Source: Oscillospiraceae bacterium (lineage in GTDB: Bacteria > Bacillota > Clostridia > Oscillospirales > Oscillospiraceae). From it: a stretch of DNA of 64,000 nucleotides. This document shows, one piece after another, positions 1-8,353 of this stretch (the first letter of the stretch is position 1; each line of letters starts with the position of its first letter). Below the pieces are notes generated by a model, which saw nothing but the letters and a program-made list of their open reading frames with translations, did not search any database and was not told the origin of the DNA. A program made the translations under genes and the position numbers. The stretch lies in the NCBI GenBank assembly GCA_017416325.1, contig JAFQCV010000009.1, positions 1-64,000 of the forward strand. The letters run 5' to 3'.

Positions 1-160
1 CGATGGCTGCCAATTGACAATTGAAAATTGACAATGGAGAATTTCGGAGTCGCCAAAGGCGACATTTTTAAATCATTTCCGAAGGAAATACCACAATTGT
101 CAATTATCCATTATCCATTATCAATTCGTGCGTCAGCACGAAAAATGGCAATTTACTGCG
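1..160 (-). repeat. AT-rich MITE-like repeat, copy 1
   Basis: This non-coding stretch, read on the minus strand, carries the same ordered blocks as 4108-4250 and 8068-8206: a GCTGACGCACGAAT-like start, runs of GGATAAT(GGATAAT), the block ATTGTGGTATTT, a GTCGCC...GGCGAC hairpin, and a closing CCATTG...GGCAG block. Short open frames inside it are byproducts of the repeat. It is cut by the window start on its 3' side or nearly so. Confidence 0.6.
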
Positions 161-280
161 TCTATTATAGCAGGATATTCCCCAATAGGAAAGAAAAAGT
201 TTTGAAACAAACGAAAAATGACTTGAATCCTATAAAAGATGCTTTATAATAAAGTATTATCAGGAAACGGAGGATCCTCT

Positions 281-1069
281 ATGAATGAAATTGTAAGAAA
301 TCTGCTGTCTGCCGGCGGCGTTTTGCTCAAAGCGGTGATCATCGCTGTGGTGGGCATTTTGCTCATTCGCCTGGTTATGCAGCTGCTTCAGAAGGTGCTG
401 GAAAAGTCTAAGCTGGAAAAGGCGGCGCACCGGCTGCTGAAAAGCCTGGCAAAGGCTGTGCTGTATATATTGCTGGGATTGATGGTGGCATCCAGCCTGG
501 GCATCGATGTGACCGGTATCGTGGCGCTGGCATCCGTGCTGACACTGGCGGTTTCCCTGTCCCTGCAGAATATGCTGGCCAATGTTATCGGCGGCTTTAC
601 ACTGCTGTATACCCAGCCTTTCCATGGGGGCGACTATGTGGAGATCGCCGGTCAGTCCGGCACCGTTAAGGATGTGGGTATCGCCTACACCAGACTGCTC
701 ACCCCGGACAATAAAATGATCTCCATTCCCAACAGCGCCGTGGTGGCGGCCCAGATCGTCAATTATTCCAGCACCGGCAAGCGCCGGGTGGACATCCCGG
801 TCAGCGCTTCCTATGACGCGCCGGTAGAAAAGGTGGAGCAGGCGCTGCGCGCGGCTTGTGCGGTTTCCGGCGTTCTGGAAGACCCTGCGGTTTTTGTGTC
901 TGTTACCAATTACGGCGACAGCGCCATCGAATATGTGGTCCGTGCCTGGTGCGACACTGACAATTATTGGGATGTGCATTTTGCCATTACCCATAATATC
1001 AAGGCTCAGTTTGATGCCAACGGCATCGAGATGACCTATCCCCACCTGAATGTGCATCTGGACAAATAA
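281..1069 (+). CDS. MscS-family small-conductance mechanosensitive channel
   Basis: A 262-residue membrane protein that should open under membrane tension and release solutes on hypo-osmotic shock. It has hydrophobic segments at about residues 10-35, 50-75 and 80-105, the last being the Gly/Ala-rich pore helix (VALASVLTLAVSLSLQNML), followed by the beta domain with PFHGGDYVEIAG and VKDVGIAYTRLLTPDNK and the IPNSAVV motif typical of MscS. The ATG at 281 is chosen because GGAGG lies just upstream (269-273); an earlier in-frame ATG at 239 has no ribosome site and falls in the upstream non-coding DNA. It stands alone; a strong terminator lies at 1254-1284. Confidence 0.9.
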   Translation: MNEIVRNLLSAGGVLLKAVIIAVVGILLIRLVMQLLQKVLEKSKLEKAAHRLLKSLAKAVLYILLGLMVASSLGIDVTGIVALASVLTLAVSLSLQNMLANVIGGFTLLYTQPFHGGDYVEIAGQSGTVKDVGIAYTRLLTPDNKMISIPNSAVVAAQIVNYSSTGKRRVDIPVSASYDAPVEKVEQALRAACAVSGVLEDPAVFVSVTNYGDSAIEYVVRAWCDTDNYWDVHFAITHNIKAQFDANGIEMTYPHLNVHLDK

Positions 1070-1284
1070 AATTTTTGCATAACCCAGGTGATTCGGGACA
1101 TACTGACTTTGGACGGAAGATAAAACGAAGCCACAGTCTGTGACGACAGAAAAGAGACTTTCGTTACATTTTTCGTCAAGTGTGTCGCCGTAAGCGCAGC
1201 GGTATGACGCGAACAGGCGGGGATTGATCCACCCGCCGGTACATAACACAGAAGACCAGCCGCATTTTTTGCGGCTGGTCTTTC
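1070..1284 (+). other. Intergenic region with possible structured RNA ending in a terminator
   Basis: About 320 bases without a gene separate mscS from the convergent capA. They contain several local inverted repeats (CACAGTCTGTG near 1132-1142; GGCGGG/CCCGCC near 1216-1236) and end in a GC-rich hairpin, GACCAGCCGC/GCGGCTGGTC at 1254-1280, followed by TTTC. The hairpin is a good plus-strand terminator. The 170 bases before it could be a long 3' UTR or a separate small RNA; I could not match it to a known RNA family. Confidence 0.4.
1254..1284 (+). terminator. Rho-independent terminator
   Basis: Ten-base perfect stem GACCAGCCGC/GCGGCTGGTC with a T-rich loop, followed by TTTC on the plus strand; serves mscS or a small RNA downstream of it. 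Confidence 0.75.
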
Positions 1285-1391
1285 GTATAAAATCATATAA
1301 ATTATAATTTTTCGGGGGTTAGGAAGTGACTTCGCCCTACGAACCAACAAATAAACGGGTAGAAACCTCTGCGGTGTCCTTGCTTTGTTGG

Positions 1392-2870
1392 TCAGTTTCT
1401 GACACCCAATTCGGCTTCCACCTGGGCGGTGTTGCTTTGAAGATACGCCTGCACAGCCGCCAATCCGTCCCCTACGATCCCCATAGTCCGTTCATAGGAT
1501 GCCGCCAGCTGATTCCGGGTGGTTTCGTCCGGTACCGGCTGGGCTGGGGCTGTGGATTCGGTGGGGTTGGTTTCGGTGCTTTCTGTGGGCTGTGTGGGGT
1601 CGGGCTCTTCCGGCTCCGGGGTGTGAAGAACGCCGGTAGATAAGATCTGATACTGATCGTTGACCCAGGTGGGGATCGCATCCGCGGTCTCCAGGATCAC
1701 CGTGCCGTCAGAATATTTGCTGAAGGTCACTTGGAAGATCACGCCGTCCTCCGTGTGGCCGGTTTTCAGATTCATTTTGTGCCGCCGCTGGGCAGATACC
1801 GCGTTGCCCATGGAATACAGGCATACCGTCTTGTGGTCGGGGTCCAGGGTGGAAGTCAGCAGCTCCACAGGCTGCACCACATGGGGATGCCCGCCGATGA
1901 TCACATCCGCCCCCAGATCGCACAGCTTCTGGGCCATATCGTGCTGGGCGGCGCTTTGTACCAGACGGTATTCGTCACCCCAATGGACATACAGGACAAT
2001 GGCTTCCGCGCCCTCCGCCCGCATACCTTCGATATCGGAGGCTACCTGGGCGTAAAACAGATCCAGCCAGTAGGCGTCAAAGGAGGATACCAGTTCATTG
2101 TCCGCAGCGGTGACCCATTTGCCGTTGAGGGACTTGCGGCTCACATCGCTGCCGTTGGGGACTTCGTAAGTGTAGCAGGCCATGCCGATGGCGATGCCAT
2201 TCGCATGGATGACCTTGTGATCCGGCTCATCGGCAGACTGCTGGGTGCCGAGATACTGTAGCTCCCGCTCCAAAATCACTTCCATGGTCCGGTGCATACC
2301 GAAAGAACCGCAGTCATAGGTGTGGTTGTTGGCGGTGAGCATCATGTCAAAGCCGGCGGCTTTGGCGTAGTCCAAAATCACATCCGGGGCGTTGAACGAA
2401 CCGATGACACCGGAATAGGGGTAGCCGTTATCCAGCCCTGCCAGGGGCGTCTCCAGGTTGATGACCGCGTAGTCCGCCTGGGAGATGATTTCCTGAATGT
2501 TCGCGAAAACCGGCGCGTAATTGAAATTCGCGCCCACAGCCGTGCCGGGGATGTATTGGGTGATGTAAGTATCCCGCACCGGACCGTGCATCAGAATATC
2601 GCCCATGCTGGCAATGGTGGCGGAGGCGATCTTTTCCACCGGCGGCTCTGTGGGGACGGTGGTAGGCGCTGTGGTAGGCAGGGTGGTAGGAACTGTGGGG
2701 ATCTGCGTGGTGTTTTGTGTAGAAGGCCCTGTGGTGTCCGGGGGCAACGGGCTCCGGGAACCCATCCAGATCACAGCCGCGGCAGCTGCCGCGCACAGAA
2801 CCACCAAAGCAATGCACAGAGCCAGGATCCAGCCTTGCTTGGGATTTTTGCCGTCTGTTTCTAGTGGCAT
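1392..2870 (-). CDS. CapA-like (PGA_cap) membrane-anchored metallophosphatase-fold protein
   Basis: A 492-residue protein of the CapA / poly-gamma-glutamate-synthesis family. Residues ~15-38 form an N-terminal membrane anchor, ~40-80 a Thr/Pro-rich linker, and the rest a calcineurin-like fold with SMGDILMHG, VINLETPLAG, ANNHTYDCG and GGHPHVVQP, i.e. the Asp/Asn/His metal-ligand motifs of the family. A second Pro/Thr/Glu-rich low-complexity stretch sits near residues 415-445. It is therefore an extracytoplasmic domain tethered to the membrane. The stop of alr lies 12 bases upstream, so the two form a minus-strand operon. Family members are linked to capsule or cell-wall polymer metabolism; no capsule genes are nearby, so the exact role is open. 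Confidence 0.85.
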   Translation of the reverse strand: MPLETDGKNPKQGWILALCIALVVLCAAAAAAVIWMGSRSPLPPDTTGPSTQNTTQIPTVPTTLPTTAPTTVPTEPPVEKIASATIASMGDILMHGPVRDTYITQYIPGTAVGANFNYAPVFANIQEIISQADYAVINLETPLAGLDNGYPYSGVIGSFNAPDVILDYAKAAGFDMMLTANNHTYDCGSFGMHRTMEVILERELQYLGTQQSADEPDHKVIHANGIAIGMACYTYEVPNGSDVSRKSLNGKWVTAADNELVSSFDAYWLDLFYAQVASDIEGMRAEGAEAIVLYVHWGDEYRLVQSAAQHDMAQKLCDLGADVIIGGHPHVVQPVELLTSTLDPDHKTVCLYSMGNAVSAQRRHKMNLKTGHTEDGVIFQVTFSKYSDGTVILETADAIPTWVNDQYQILSTGVLHTPEPEEPDPTQPTESTETNPTESTAPAQPVPDETTRNQLAASYERTMGIVGDGLAAVQAYLQSNTAQVEAELGVRN

Positions 2871-2882
2871 AAGGGGTACTCC

Positions 2883-4034
2883 TTAGTCTGTCAGATAGTG
2901 GGCGGCGCCAACAGTCTTTCCCTCCCGGCGGTAGATTCGGGAGACGCGTCGGTTGATGCCGCAGATAAATTCATAGGGGAAGGAGTGGCACGCCGCCGAG
3001 ATCCGCTCCACGCAGATGCTTTCTGCTCCGTCACTGCCGATGAGGACGACCGCGTCTTCGGTTGCTGCGTCGGGAATGTCCGTCACATCCACCATCAGCT
3101 GGTCCATACAGATCCTGCCTAGGATCGGGGCTTTTTTGCCCCGGATCAGCACATGGAAGTGCCCGGACAAGCTCCAGCGGTAGCCGTCGGCATAGCCAAC
3201 CGCAACGGTGGCTACCCGGGTAGGCTTGGTGGTGACAAATGTGCCGCCGTAGCTGATGGGGCAGCCGGGAGGCAATAGCTTTACATGGGTCACCCGGCTG
3301 TACCAGGACAGGGCGGGCTTCAGGGGCAGATCTGTAGGATCCATGGAATCGCTGGGATAGATGCCGTACAGCACGATGCCGGCGCGCACCATGTCATAGT
3401 GCTTGGAAAAATTCATCAGGCCTGCGGAATTGTCCAGATGCCGGATGGGAACGGAAAGGCCCAGCGCCTCCAGCCATCCGCAAAAGCGGTCGAAGCGTTC
3501 CGCCTGGGCTTTGGCATGACTGAGATCCGGACAGTCCGCGGTGGCAAGATGGCTGAAAACGCCCTCTGCCCGAAGACCGGGCAGCGCCGCCATCTGCAGA
3601 CACAGCCGGGCGGAGTCTTCCGTTGCCGGCATACCGATGCGGTTCATGCCGGTGTCCACCGCCATGTGAAAAGAAACGGTCTTGTTCTGCCTGCAGGCTT
3701 CTTCGGACAAAGCCTTGGCTTCCTCCAGCCGGAACAGGGTGGGGCGGATGTTTTCCCGTACCACATGATGGAAAGCGCAAACCGGGCTGGGACCTAGGAT
3801 CAGAATGGGTGTCTGGATGCCTGCGTGACGCAGCTCCAGAGCCTCTTCAATATTGGCAACGCCGAAAAAGGCGCACTTGTCCTCTAAGAATTTTGCCACA
3901 GATACCGCCCCGTGGCCGTAGGCATCGGCCTTCACCACAGCCAGGACCGGCACACCGGCCTTCTTGTGGATCGCATGGAAATTGGCTTCAATGGCATCCA
4001 GATCTACCTGCAGATAGGTGTTCTCGTAACCCAC
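2883..4034 (-). CDS. alr: Alanine racemase
   Basis: A 383-residue pyridoxal-phosphate enzyme interconverting L- and D-alanine for peptidoglycan. The PLP lysine motif VVKADAYGHG is at residues ~33-42 (Lys35), the catalytic tyrosine lies in ISYGGTF (~270), and GRICMDQLMVDVT and RVSRIY close the C-terminal beta domain; length is normal. The start is a GTG at 4034-4032 preceded by GGAGG seven to eight bases upstream. First gene of a two-gene operon with the CapA-like protein. Confidence 0.95.
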   Translation of the reverse strand: MGYENTYLQVDLDAIEANFHAIHKKAGVPVLAVVKADAYGHGAVSVAKFLEDKCAFFGVANIEEALELRHAGIQTPILILGPSPVCAFHHVVRENIRPTLFRLEEAKALSEEACRQNKTVSFHMAVDTGMNRIGMPATEDSARLCLQMAALPGLRAEGVFSHLATADCPDLSHAKAQAERFDRFCGWLEALGLSVPIRHLDNSAGLMNFSKHYDMVRAGIVLYGIYPSDSMDPTDLPLKPALSWYSRVTHVKLLPPGCPISYGGTFVTTKPTRVATVAVGYADGYRWSLSGHFHVLIRGKKAPILGRICMDQLMVDVTDIPDAATEDAVVLIGSDGAESICVERISAACHSFPYEFICGINRRVSRIYRREGKTVGAAHYLTD

Positions 4035-4107
4035 ACCGGCACCTCCACTATAGAAAGTTTATCTATTTTACCATGAAATTGCCCAAAAGTAAACACCGCA
4101 AATTATC

Positions 4108-4250
4108 GCGCTGATGCGCGAATGGATAATGGATAATGGATAATTGTGGTATTTCCTGCGGAAATGATTAAAAAATCATCGCCAAAGGCGATACAATCAT
4201 TAACCATTATACATTTTCCATTATCCATTGGCAGGTGCAACCTGCCACAC
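4108..4250 (+). repeat. AT-rich MITE-like repeat, copy 2
   Basis: Same blocks as copies at 1-160 and 8068-8206: GCTGATGCGCGAAT, tandem GGATAAT, ATTGTGGTATTT, a CGCC...GGCG mini-hairpin and TTATCCATTGGCAGG ending with a GGCAGGT/ACCTGCC-type hairpin. No coding potential. Confidence 0.65.
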
Positions 4251-4372
4251 AAAAGGGAATTGGCAATTATGCGCAGTGGAGAATTGTGTTGCCCAGCCCG
4301 TTTAGCCACAAGATGCTGTGCAGTGCCAAAAAACGAGGGGTATTTTGATGAAAATTCTCAGTCGAAAAATCG

Positions 4373-4401
4373 TTGTGTCGGGACGCGGTATGTGCTATAA
4401 T
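4373..4401 (+). promoter_or_regulatory. Sigma-A promoter of the dnaD-dnaI operon
   Basis: TTGTGT, a 17-base spacer, then TATAAT at 4396-4401 with an extended TG (TGC-TATAAT). It points at the DnaD-like gene 38 bases downstream. Confidence 0.75.
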
Positions 4402-4438
4402 GACAGTAACTGACGAAATTTGAGAGGATGTTTGGGGA

Positions 4439-5311
4439 ATGGACTGTGTGCAGCTTCAGCGGTCAGATATCGCCAAGCTGGTGGCAGCTGCCAGCGGCGA
4501 CGGAGCACTGCTGTACTTATATTTGCAAAACGGCGGCGCTGAGGAAGCGGCGCAGCAGGCGCTGGGCCTGAACAACACCCGGTTTTCCTGCGCCATGGCC
4601 ACCTTGCGCCAGCTGGGGCTTTGGCAGGAGGCGCAGAAAAAGCATATCACTCCCGGGGAGCGCCCTGCCTATTCGGAAAAAGATGTGATGTCCGCCATGG
4701 ATACGGACGGCGCGTTTCGTATGCTCTACGGCGAGGTCCAGCGGGTGCTGGGCCGGAGTCTGAATACCGAGGAGCTGAAGATCCTGCTGGGCTTCGTGCG
4801 GTATCTGGGTCTGCCGGCAGAGGTGATCTCTGTGCTGGTATCCTATTGTAAGGACATCTCCCGGCAGCGCAGCGGACGCAATCCGTCGCTGCGCGCCATT
4901 GAGAAAGAGGCTTACGCCTGGGCGGAGCAGGGTATCGATACTTTGGAGGCGGCGGCAGCCTTTATCCACAGCCAGAACATCCGGCGCAGCCGGCTGTATC
5001 AGCTGATGAACCTGCTGCAGATCCGGGGCAGAGCCCTGACACCGGGAGAGACCCGGTATGCCCAAAGCTGGCTGGATATGGATTTTCCGGATGATGTGGT
5101 GGCTTTGGCTTATGAAAAGACCTGCATCAATACCGGCGGCATGAACTGGCCGTATATGGATAAGATCCTCAGCCGGTGGAAGGAAGCCGGCTACCGGACG
5201 GTAGCGCAGATCCAAAAGCAAGATAAAAAACCAGGCAATGCTACCCCTGTCCAGCGTCAGCCTGACGCCCAGGAGCGCGCGGCAGTTGCCAGATTGATGC
5301 GGGAGGGATAA
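4439..5311 (+). CDS. DnaD-domain replication initiation protein
   Basis: A 290-residue protein with an N-terminal winged-helix-like part (~1-70) and a DnaD/DnaB2 domain (~95-185; motif EELKILLGFVRYLGLPAEVI and YAWAEQGIDTLEAAAAFI) followed by a second related helical stretch (ETRYAQSWLDMDFPDDVV...). In Firmicutes such proteins help load the replicative helicase. The DnaC/DnaI-like ATPase starts 3 bases after its stop, supporting a primosome role. Confidence 0.85.
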   Translation: MDCVQLQRSDIAKLVAAASGDGALLYLYLQNGGAEEAAQQALGLNNTRFSCAMATLRQLGLWQEAQKKHITPGERPAYSEKDVMSAMDTDGAFRMLYGEVQRVLGRSLNTEELKILLGFVRYLGLPAEVISVLVSYCKDISRQRSGRNPSLRAIEKEAYAWAEQGIDTLEAAAAFIHSQNIRRSRLYQLMNLLQIRGRALTPGETRYAQSWLDMDFPDDVVALAYEKTCINTGGMNWPYMDKILSRWKEAGYRTVAQIQKQDKKPGNATPVQRQPDAQERAAVARLMREG

Positions 5312-5313
5312 CC

Positions 5314-6297
5314 GTGGGATACAGTGCAGAGGTAATACGCCGGGCAAGGCAGCGTTTGGAGCAGGCCAAGGCAGACCGGCAGTCCCAGCAGCAGCAGAAA
5401 TTGCAGCAGGCATATGACCGTGTTCCCCGGCTGCAGGAGATCGACAGACTTCTGCGCCAGACCATGGCCCAGGCAGCCCGGGCGGCCTTTACCCAGGGCG
5501 GCGATATCCAGGCAATGATGAACCGGATCAAGGAAGAGAATCTCACCCTCCAGCGGGAACGGGAACAGCTCATCGCAGAGCATTTTGCGCCGGGCTTCCT
5601 GGAGGAGACGCCTCTGTGCCCCAAGTGCGGCGGCAGCGGCTATGTTGGCAGCGCCATGTGCCAGTGCATGCAGGAGCTTTGCCGCCAGGAGCAGCGCAAG
5701 GAGCTGACACTTCTCCATATGGGTACAGAGACCTTCGAAAGCTTCCGGTTGGATGTGTACCCTGACCGCTTCGATGCCGACATGGGTGTCAATATCCGGA
5801 CTTTGATGCAAAAAACCTATCAAAGCTGCTGGAGCTATGCCCATAACTTTACGGAAAACGCCGGGAATCTGCTGTTTTCCGGCAGCACCGGACTGGGCAA
5901 GACCTTCCTGTCCGCCTGCATCGCCAGAACCGTGGCAGATAAGGGCTATTCCGTGGTCTATGAAAGCGCCACCCACCTGTTTTCCCGGATGGAGCAGGCG
6001 AAGTTTGGTGGGGACGAGGAAGCCAAGGCCCATGTGCAGCGGTATCAGGCTTGTGACCTGCTGATCGTGGACGACTTAGGTACAGAAATGGGCGGCCAGT
6101 TTACGGTGTCTGCCCTGTATTCCCTGCTCAATGACCGGCTGCTCAGCGGCAAGCCCATGATCATCTCCACCAACCTCAATGCCCAGGAGTTTGCCCGGCG
6201 CTATTCCCCCCAGATCGCTTCCCGGCTGGAGGGCAGCTTCAAGCGGCTGTTTTTCCTGGGGGACGATATCCGGGTAAAGAAAAATTGGGAGAATTGA
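5314..6297 (+). CDS. DnaI/DnaC-like helicase-loader AAA+ ATPase
   Basis: A 327-residue AAA+ protein. The N-terminal ~100 residues are helical, followed by a zinc-ribbon-like CPKCGGSGYVGSAMCQC (~103-119), then the ATPase core with Walker A GSTGLGKT (~190), Walker B LLIVDDLG (~250) and sensor ISTNL (~288). This is the arrangement of B. subtilis DnaI. The start codon at 5314 is a GTG with GGAGGGATAACC directly upstream. It probably loads DnaB-type helicase onto DNA together with the preceding DnaD protein. Confidence 0.9.
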   Translation: MGYSAEVIRRARQRLEQAKADRQSQQQQKLQQAYDRVPRLQEIDRLLRQTMAQAARAAFTQGGDIQAMMNRIKEENLTLQREREQLIAEHFAPGFLEETPLCPKCGGSGYVGSAMCQCMQELCRQEQRKELTLLHMGTETFESFRLDVYPDRFDADMGVNIRTLMQKTYQSCWSYAHNFTENAGNLLFSGSTGLGKTFLSACIARTVADKGYSVVYESATHLFSRMEQAKFGGDEEAKAHVQRYQACDLLIVDDLGTEMGGQFTVSALYSLLNDRLLSGKPMIISTNLNAQEFARRYSPQIASRLEGSFKRLFFLGDDIRVKKNWEN

Positions 6298-6300
6298 CAG

Positions 6301-6957
6301 ATGAAGATCGGCGTATTATTTGATATGGACGGAACTGTCCTGGATACCATTCAGGATCTGACAGACAGCACCAATGCGGCCTTGGCGCACTTTGGCTATC
6401 CTGCCCGGACGGTCAGGGAAGTCCGCAGCTATCTGGGCAACGGCGCCTGGCGGCTCATCCGGGGCGCAGTCCCGGAAGATACGACAGACGCCCAGGTAGA
6501 TACGGTGCTTGCCTATTATCAGCCCTATTATAAGGCCCACTGCCAGATCAAAACCAAGGCCTATGACGGGATTCCGGCGGCGCTGGCAGAGCTGGGAAAG
6601 GATTACCCTCTGGCCATCGTGTCCAATAAGCCGGACGCGGCGGTAAAGACCTTGGCGGCGCAGTATTTCCCGGGTCTGTATGCGGCGGGAGAGAGTTCCG
6701 CCTGCCCCAGAAAGCCCGCGCCGGATATGCTGTATCAGGCAATGCAGGCCCTGGGCGTGGAGAAATGCATCTATGTAGGCGACAGCGAGGTGGATGTGCT
6801 GACCGCGAAAAACGCCGGCGTGCCTTGCCTCAGCGTCACCTGGGGCTTCCGGGAACTTTCGGAATTGGAGGCCGCAGGCGCCCGGTACTTCTGCCACGAG
6901 ACGGAAAAGCTTCCGGAAATGATCCACAAAATCGCAGGAGAAGTGTATGGCAAATGA
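6301..6957 (+). CDS. HAD-family phosphatase, phosphoglycolate-phosphatase-like
   Basis: A 218-residue HAD hydrolase. Motif I is FDMDGTVLDT (nucleophile Asp8 and Asp10), motif II VSNKPD (~100), Lys in RKPAPDM, motif IV VGDSEVDVLTAKNAG (~157). The cap is of the small helical C1 type, as in Gph. It starts 3 bases after the helicase loader and its end overlaps the HD-domain gene by 11 bases, so translation is probably coupled. Substrate not provable from sequence. Confidence 0.85.
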   Translation: MKIGVLFDMDGTVLDTIQDLTDSTNAALAHFGYPARTVREVRSYLGNGAWRLIRGAVPEDTTDAQVDTVLAYYQPYYKAHCQIKTKAYDGIPAALAELGKDYPLAIVSNKPDAAVKTLAAQYFPGLYAAGESSACPRKPAPDMLYQAMQALGVEKCIYVGDSEVDVLTAKNAGVPCLSVTWGFRELSELEAAGARYFCHETEKLPEMIHKIAGEVYGK

Positions 6958-7522
6958 GTTTTATGCCCTGTTGGGGCGGATGCGCTACATTACCCGCTGG
7001 GGTCTGATGCGCAATACCTTTTCGGAAAATATCCAGGAGCACAGCCATCAGGTGGCGGTGCTGGCCCATGCCTTGGCGCTGATCCGCCGGGATATTCTGA
7101 AGCTTCCCGGTCCCGACCCGGACCGGTGCGCCGTGGCCGCCCTGTACCATGATGCTTCGGAGATCCTCACCGGGGATCTGCCCACGCCCATCAAGTATTA
7201 TAATCCCGGGATCAAGGATGCCTATAAGCAGGTAGAGCGGATCGCCGGGGAGCGGCTGCTCACCATGGTTCCTCCCCAATTGCGGGAAAGCTACGCCCGC
7301 CTGGTGCTGGAGGACGATAAGGAACTGGAGCCTATCGTCAAGGCGGCAGATAAGCTGTCGGCGTATATCAAGTGTATCGAGGAGCAGAAGGCAGGCAATA
7401 CGGAGTTTGACTCTGCCGCCCGGGCGACCATGGAAGCCATGGAGGCTATGGACCTCCCGGAGCTTACCTGGTTTATCGACAAATGCCTCCCGGCATACGC
7501 GCTGAATTTGGATCAGCTGTAA
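6947..7522 (+). CDS. YfbR-like HD-domain 5'-deoxynucleotidase
   Basis: A 191-residue HD hydrolase of the YfbR type: NIQEHSHQVAVLAH (His of the metal site), ALYHDASEILTGDLPTPIKY (the HD pair plus the family signature) and ADKLSAYIKC (final Asp). YfbR dephosphorylates 5'-deoxynucleoside monophosphates. The start overlaps the HAD gene by 11 bases; last gene of the operon. Confidence 0.88.
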   Translation: MANEFYALLGRMRYITRWGLMRNTFSENIQEHSHQVAVLAHALALIRRDILKLPGPDPDRCAVAALYHDASEILTGDLPTPIKYYNPGIKDAYKQVERIAGERLLTMVPPQLRESYARLVLEDDKELEPIVKAADKLSAYIKCIEEQKAGNTEFDSAARATMEAMEAMDLPELTWFIDKCLPAYALNLDQL

Positions 7523-7596
7523 GGCGGGAGATTTAGACACCTTAAGTCTTGACGCAAATATAAAAATGTGATACCATTGCTTATGTTCTCCGCTAT

Positions 7597-7683
7597 GCCG
7601 CTGTGGTGGAACAGGCAGACACAAGGGACTTAAAATCCCTCGGAGTAAAATCCGTACCGGTTCGATCCCGGTCAGCGGCACCA
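7597..7683 (+). tRNA. tRNA-Leu (anticodon UAA)
   Basis: Acceptor stem GCCGCTG/CAGCGGC, D arm with GGTGGAACAGGCAGACAC, anticodon stem GGGA/TCCC around CTTAAAA, a long class II variable arm, and the T arm GGTTCGATCCC, with an encoded CCA at 7681-7683. The long variable arm and UAA anticodon identify leucine. Confidence 0.95.
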
Positions 7684-7720
7684 AAAAGCAGGATACCCCA
7701 ACGGGGCATCCTGCTTTTTG
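7683..7720 (+). terminator. Terminator of tRNA-Leu
   Basis: Stem AAAAAGCAGGAT/ATCCTGCTTTTT-like (AAAAAGCAGGATACCCC... with inner CCCC/GGGG) ending in a T run immediately after the encoded CCA. Confidence 0.85.
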
Positions 7721-7733
7721 GTATTGTCAGATA

Positions 7734-7850
7734 ACGGGATCGAACCGATTTAAATGGAAGTGTCCAGTGGACACTTCCTGCCACCAGTGCAAACACTGGT
7801 GGCTACCATAATTTTCGCCAAAGGCGAAAATGCAGATCGATCCCGGTCAG
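7734..7850. repeat. Three-hairpin palindromic element with tRNA-T-arm-like ends, copy 1
   Basis: Bounded by inverted blocks CGGGATCGAACCGAT and ATCGATCCCGGTCAG, which resemble the T arm of the adjacent tRNA-Leu. Inside are three hairpins in a row: GAAGTGTCC/GGACACTTC (7757-7777), CCACCAGTG/CACTGGTGG (7781-7802) and ATTTTCGCC/GGCGAAAAT (7811-7831). The same layout recurs at 7914-8033 with different hairpin sequences. No gene. Confidence 0.6.
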
Positions 7851-7887
7851 CCAGTAGCGACCAGCAGATACTGCCAGCAGGACAGAA

Positions 7888-7912
7888 GCCAGCCCAAACG
7901 GGCTGGCCTTTT
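7888..7912 (+). terminator. Terminator-like hairpin between the two palindromic elements
   Basis: GCCAGCCC-aaac-GGGCTGGC followed by CTTTT on the plus strand; no gene lies immediately upstream, so it may be a relic of a tRNA-terminator duplication. Confidence 0.5.
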
Positions 7913-7913
7913 C

Positions 7914-8033
7914 TGGTGCCGCTGACCGGAGAATCGAACGATCTAAATGCGGCGCGGATGAGCGCCGCCCGCTGCGTCCAGCCGCAGCGGAACCTTTATT
8001 TTGCCGCAGGCAAAATGCAAATCGATCCCGGTC
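7914..8033. repeat. Three-hairpin palindromic element with tRNA-3'-end-like ends, copy 2
   Basis: The left edge TGGTGCCGCTGACCGG (7914-7929) is an exact 16-base inverted copy of the tRNA-Leu 3' end (7668-7683, including CCA). The right edge is ATCGATCCCGGTC. Hairpins in order: CGGCGC/GCGCCG (~7950-7967), CGCTGCG/CGCAGCG (~7970-7989), ATTTTGCC/GGCAAAAT (~7998-8016). The TGCAAATCGATCCCGGTC tail matches TGCAGATCGATCCCGGTC of copy 1. Confidence 0.6.
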
Positions 8034-8067
8034 CCGGAGCAACTATGAAATAGCCCGGTAAATTGCC

Positions 8068-8206
8068 ATTTATCGGGCTGACGCACGAATGAATAATGGA
8101 TAATTGATAATGAATAATTGTGGTATTTTCTTCAAAAATGATTTCAAATATGTCGCCGCAGGCGACTCCTTCATTATCCATTGGCAGGCACCGCCTGCCC
8201 GACAAA
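8068..8206 (+). repeat. AT-rich MITE-like repeat, copy 3
   Basis: Blocks GCTGACGCACGAAT, GGATAATTGATAATG, ATTGTGGTATTTTC, GTCGCCGCAGGCGAC and TTATCCATTGGCAGGC with terminal GGCAGG/CCTGCC hairpin; collinear with copies at 1-160 and 4108-4250. The gene-free interval 7684-8353 consists of this and the two three-hairpin elements plus a hairpin near 8235-8270. Confidence 0.65.
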
Positions 8207-8353
8207 CGGGAATCTGACTGGATAGATAGCAAAAACAGGACAAAGAGCAGCCGTTCTTCGTCCTGTTTTTTGTAAGAGAAAACCACCGGGCGGTGGGTAT
8301 TTGCATCCGCTTATGTAAGATGGGTGGCAGGTTTCCCTGTCACCCGGGGTGGA

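Noticed and set aside
28..249. 73-codon frame at the window start
   Set aside because: Falls in the AT-rich repeat and runs into the mscS leader; no ribosome site.
260..1249. 329-codon minus-strand frame across mscS
   Set aside because: Antisense to mscS in GC-rich DNA; no recognisable domain.
1070..1284. 6S, SRP or riboswitch RNA assignment
   Set aside because: I could not line up the conserved core of any of these families.
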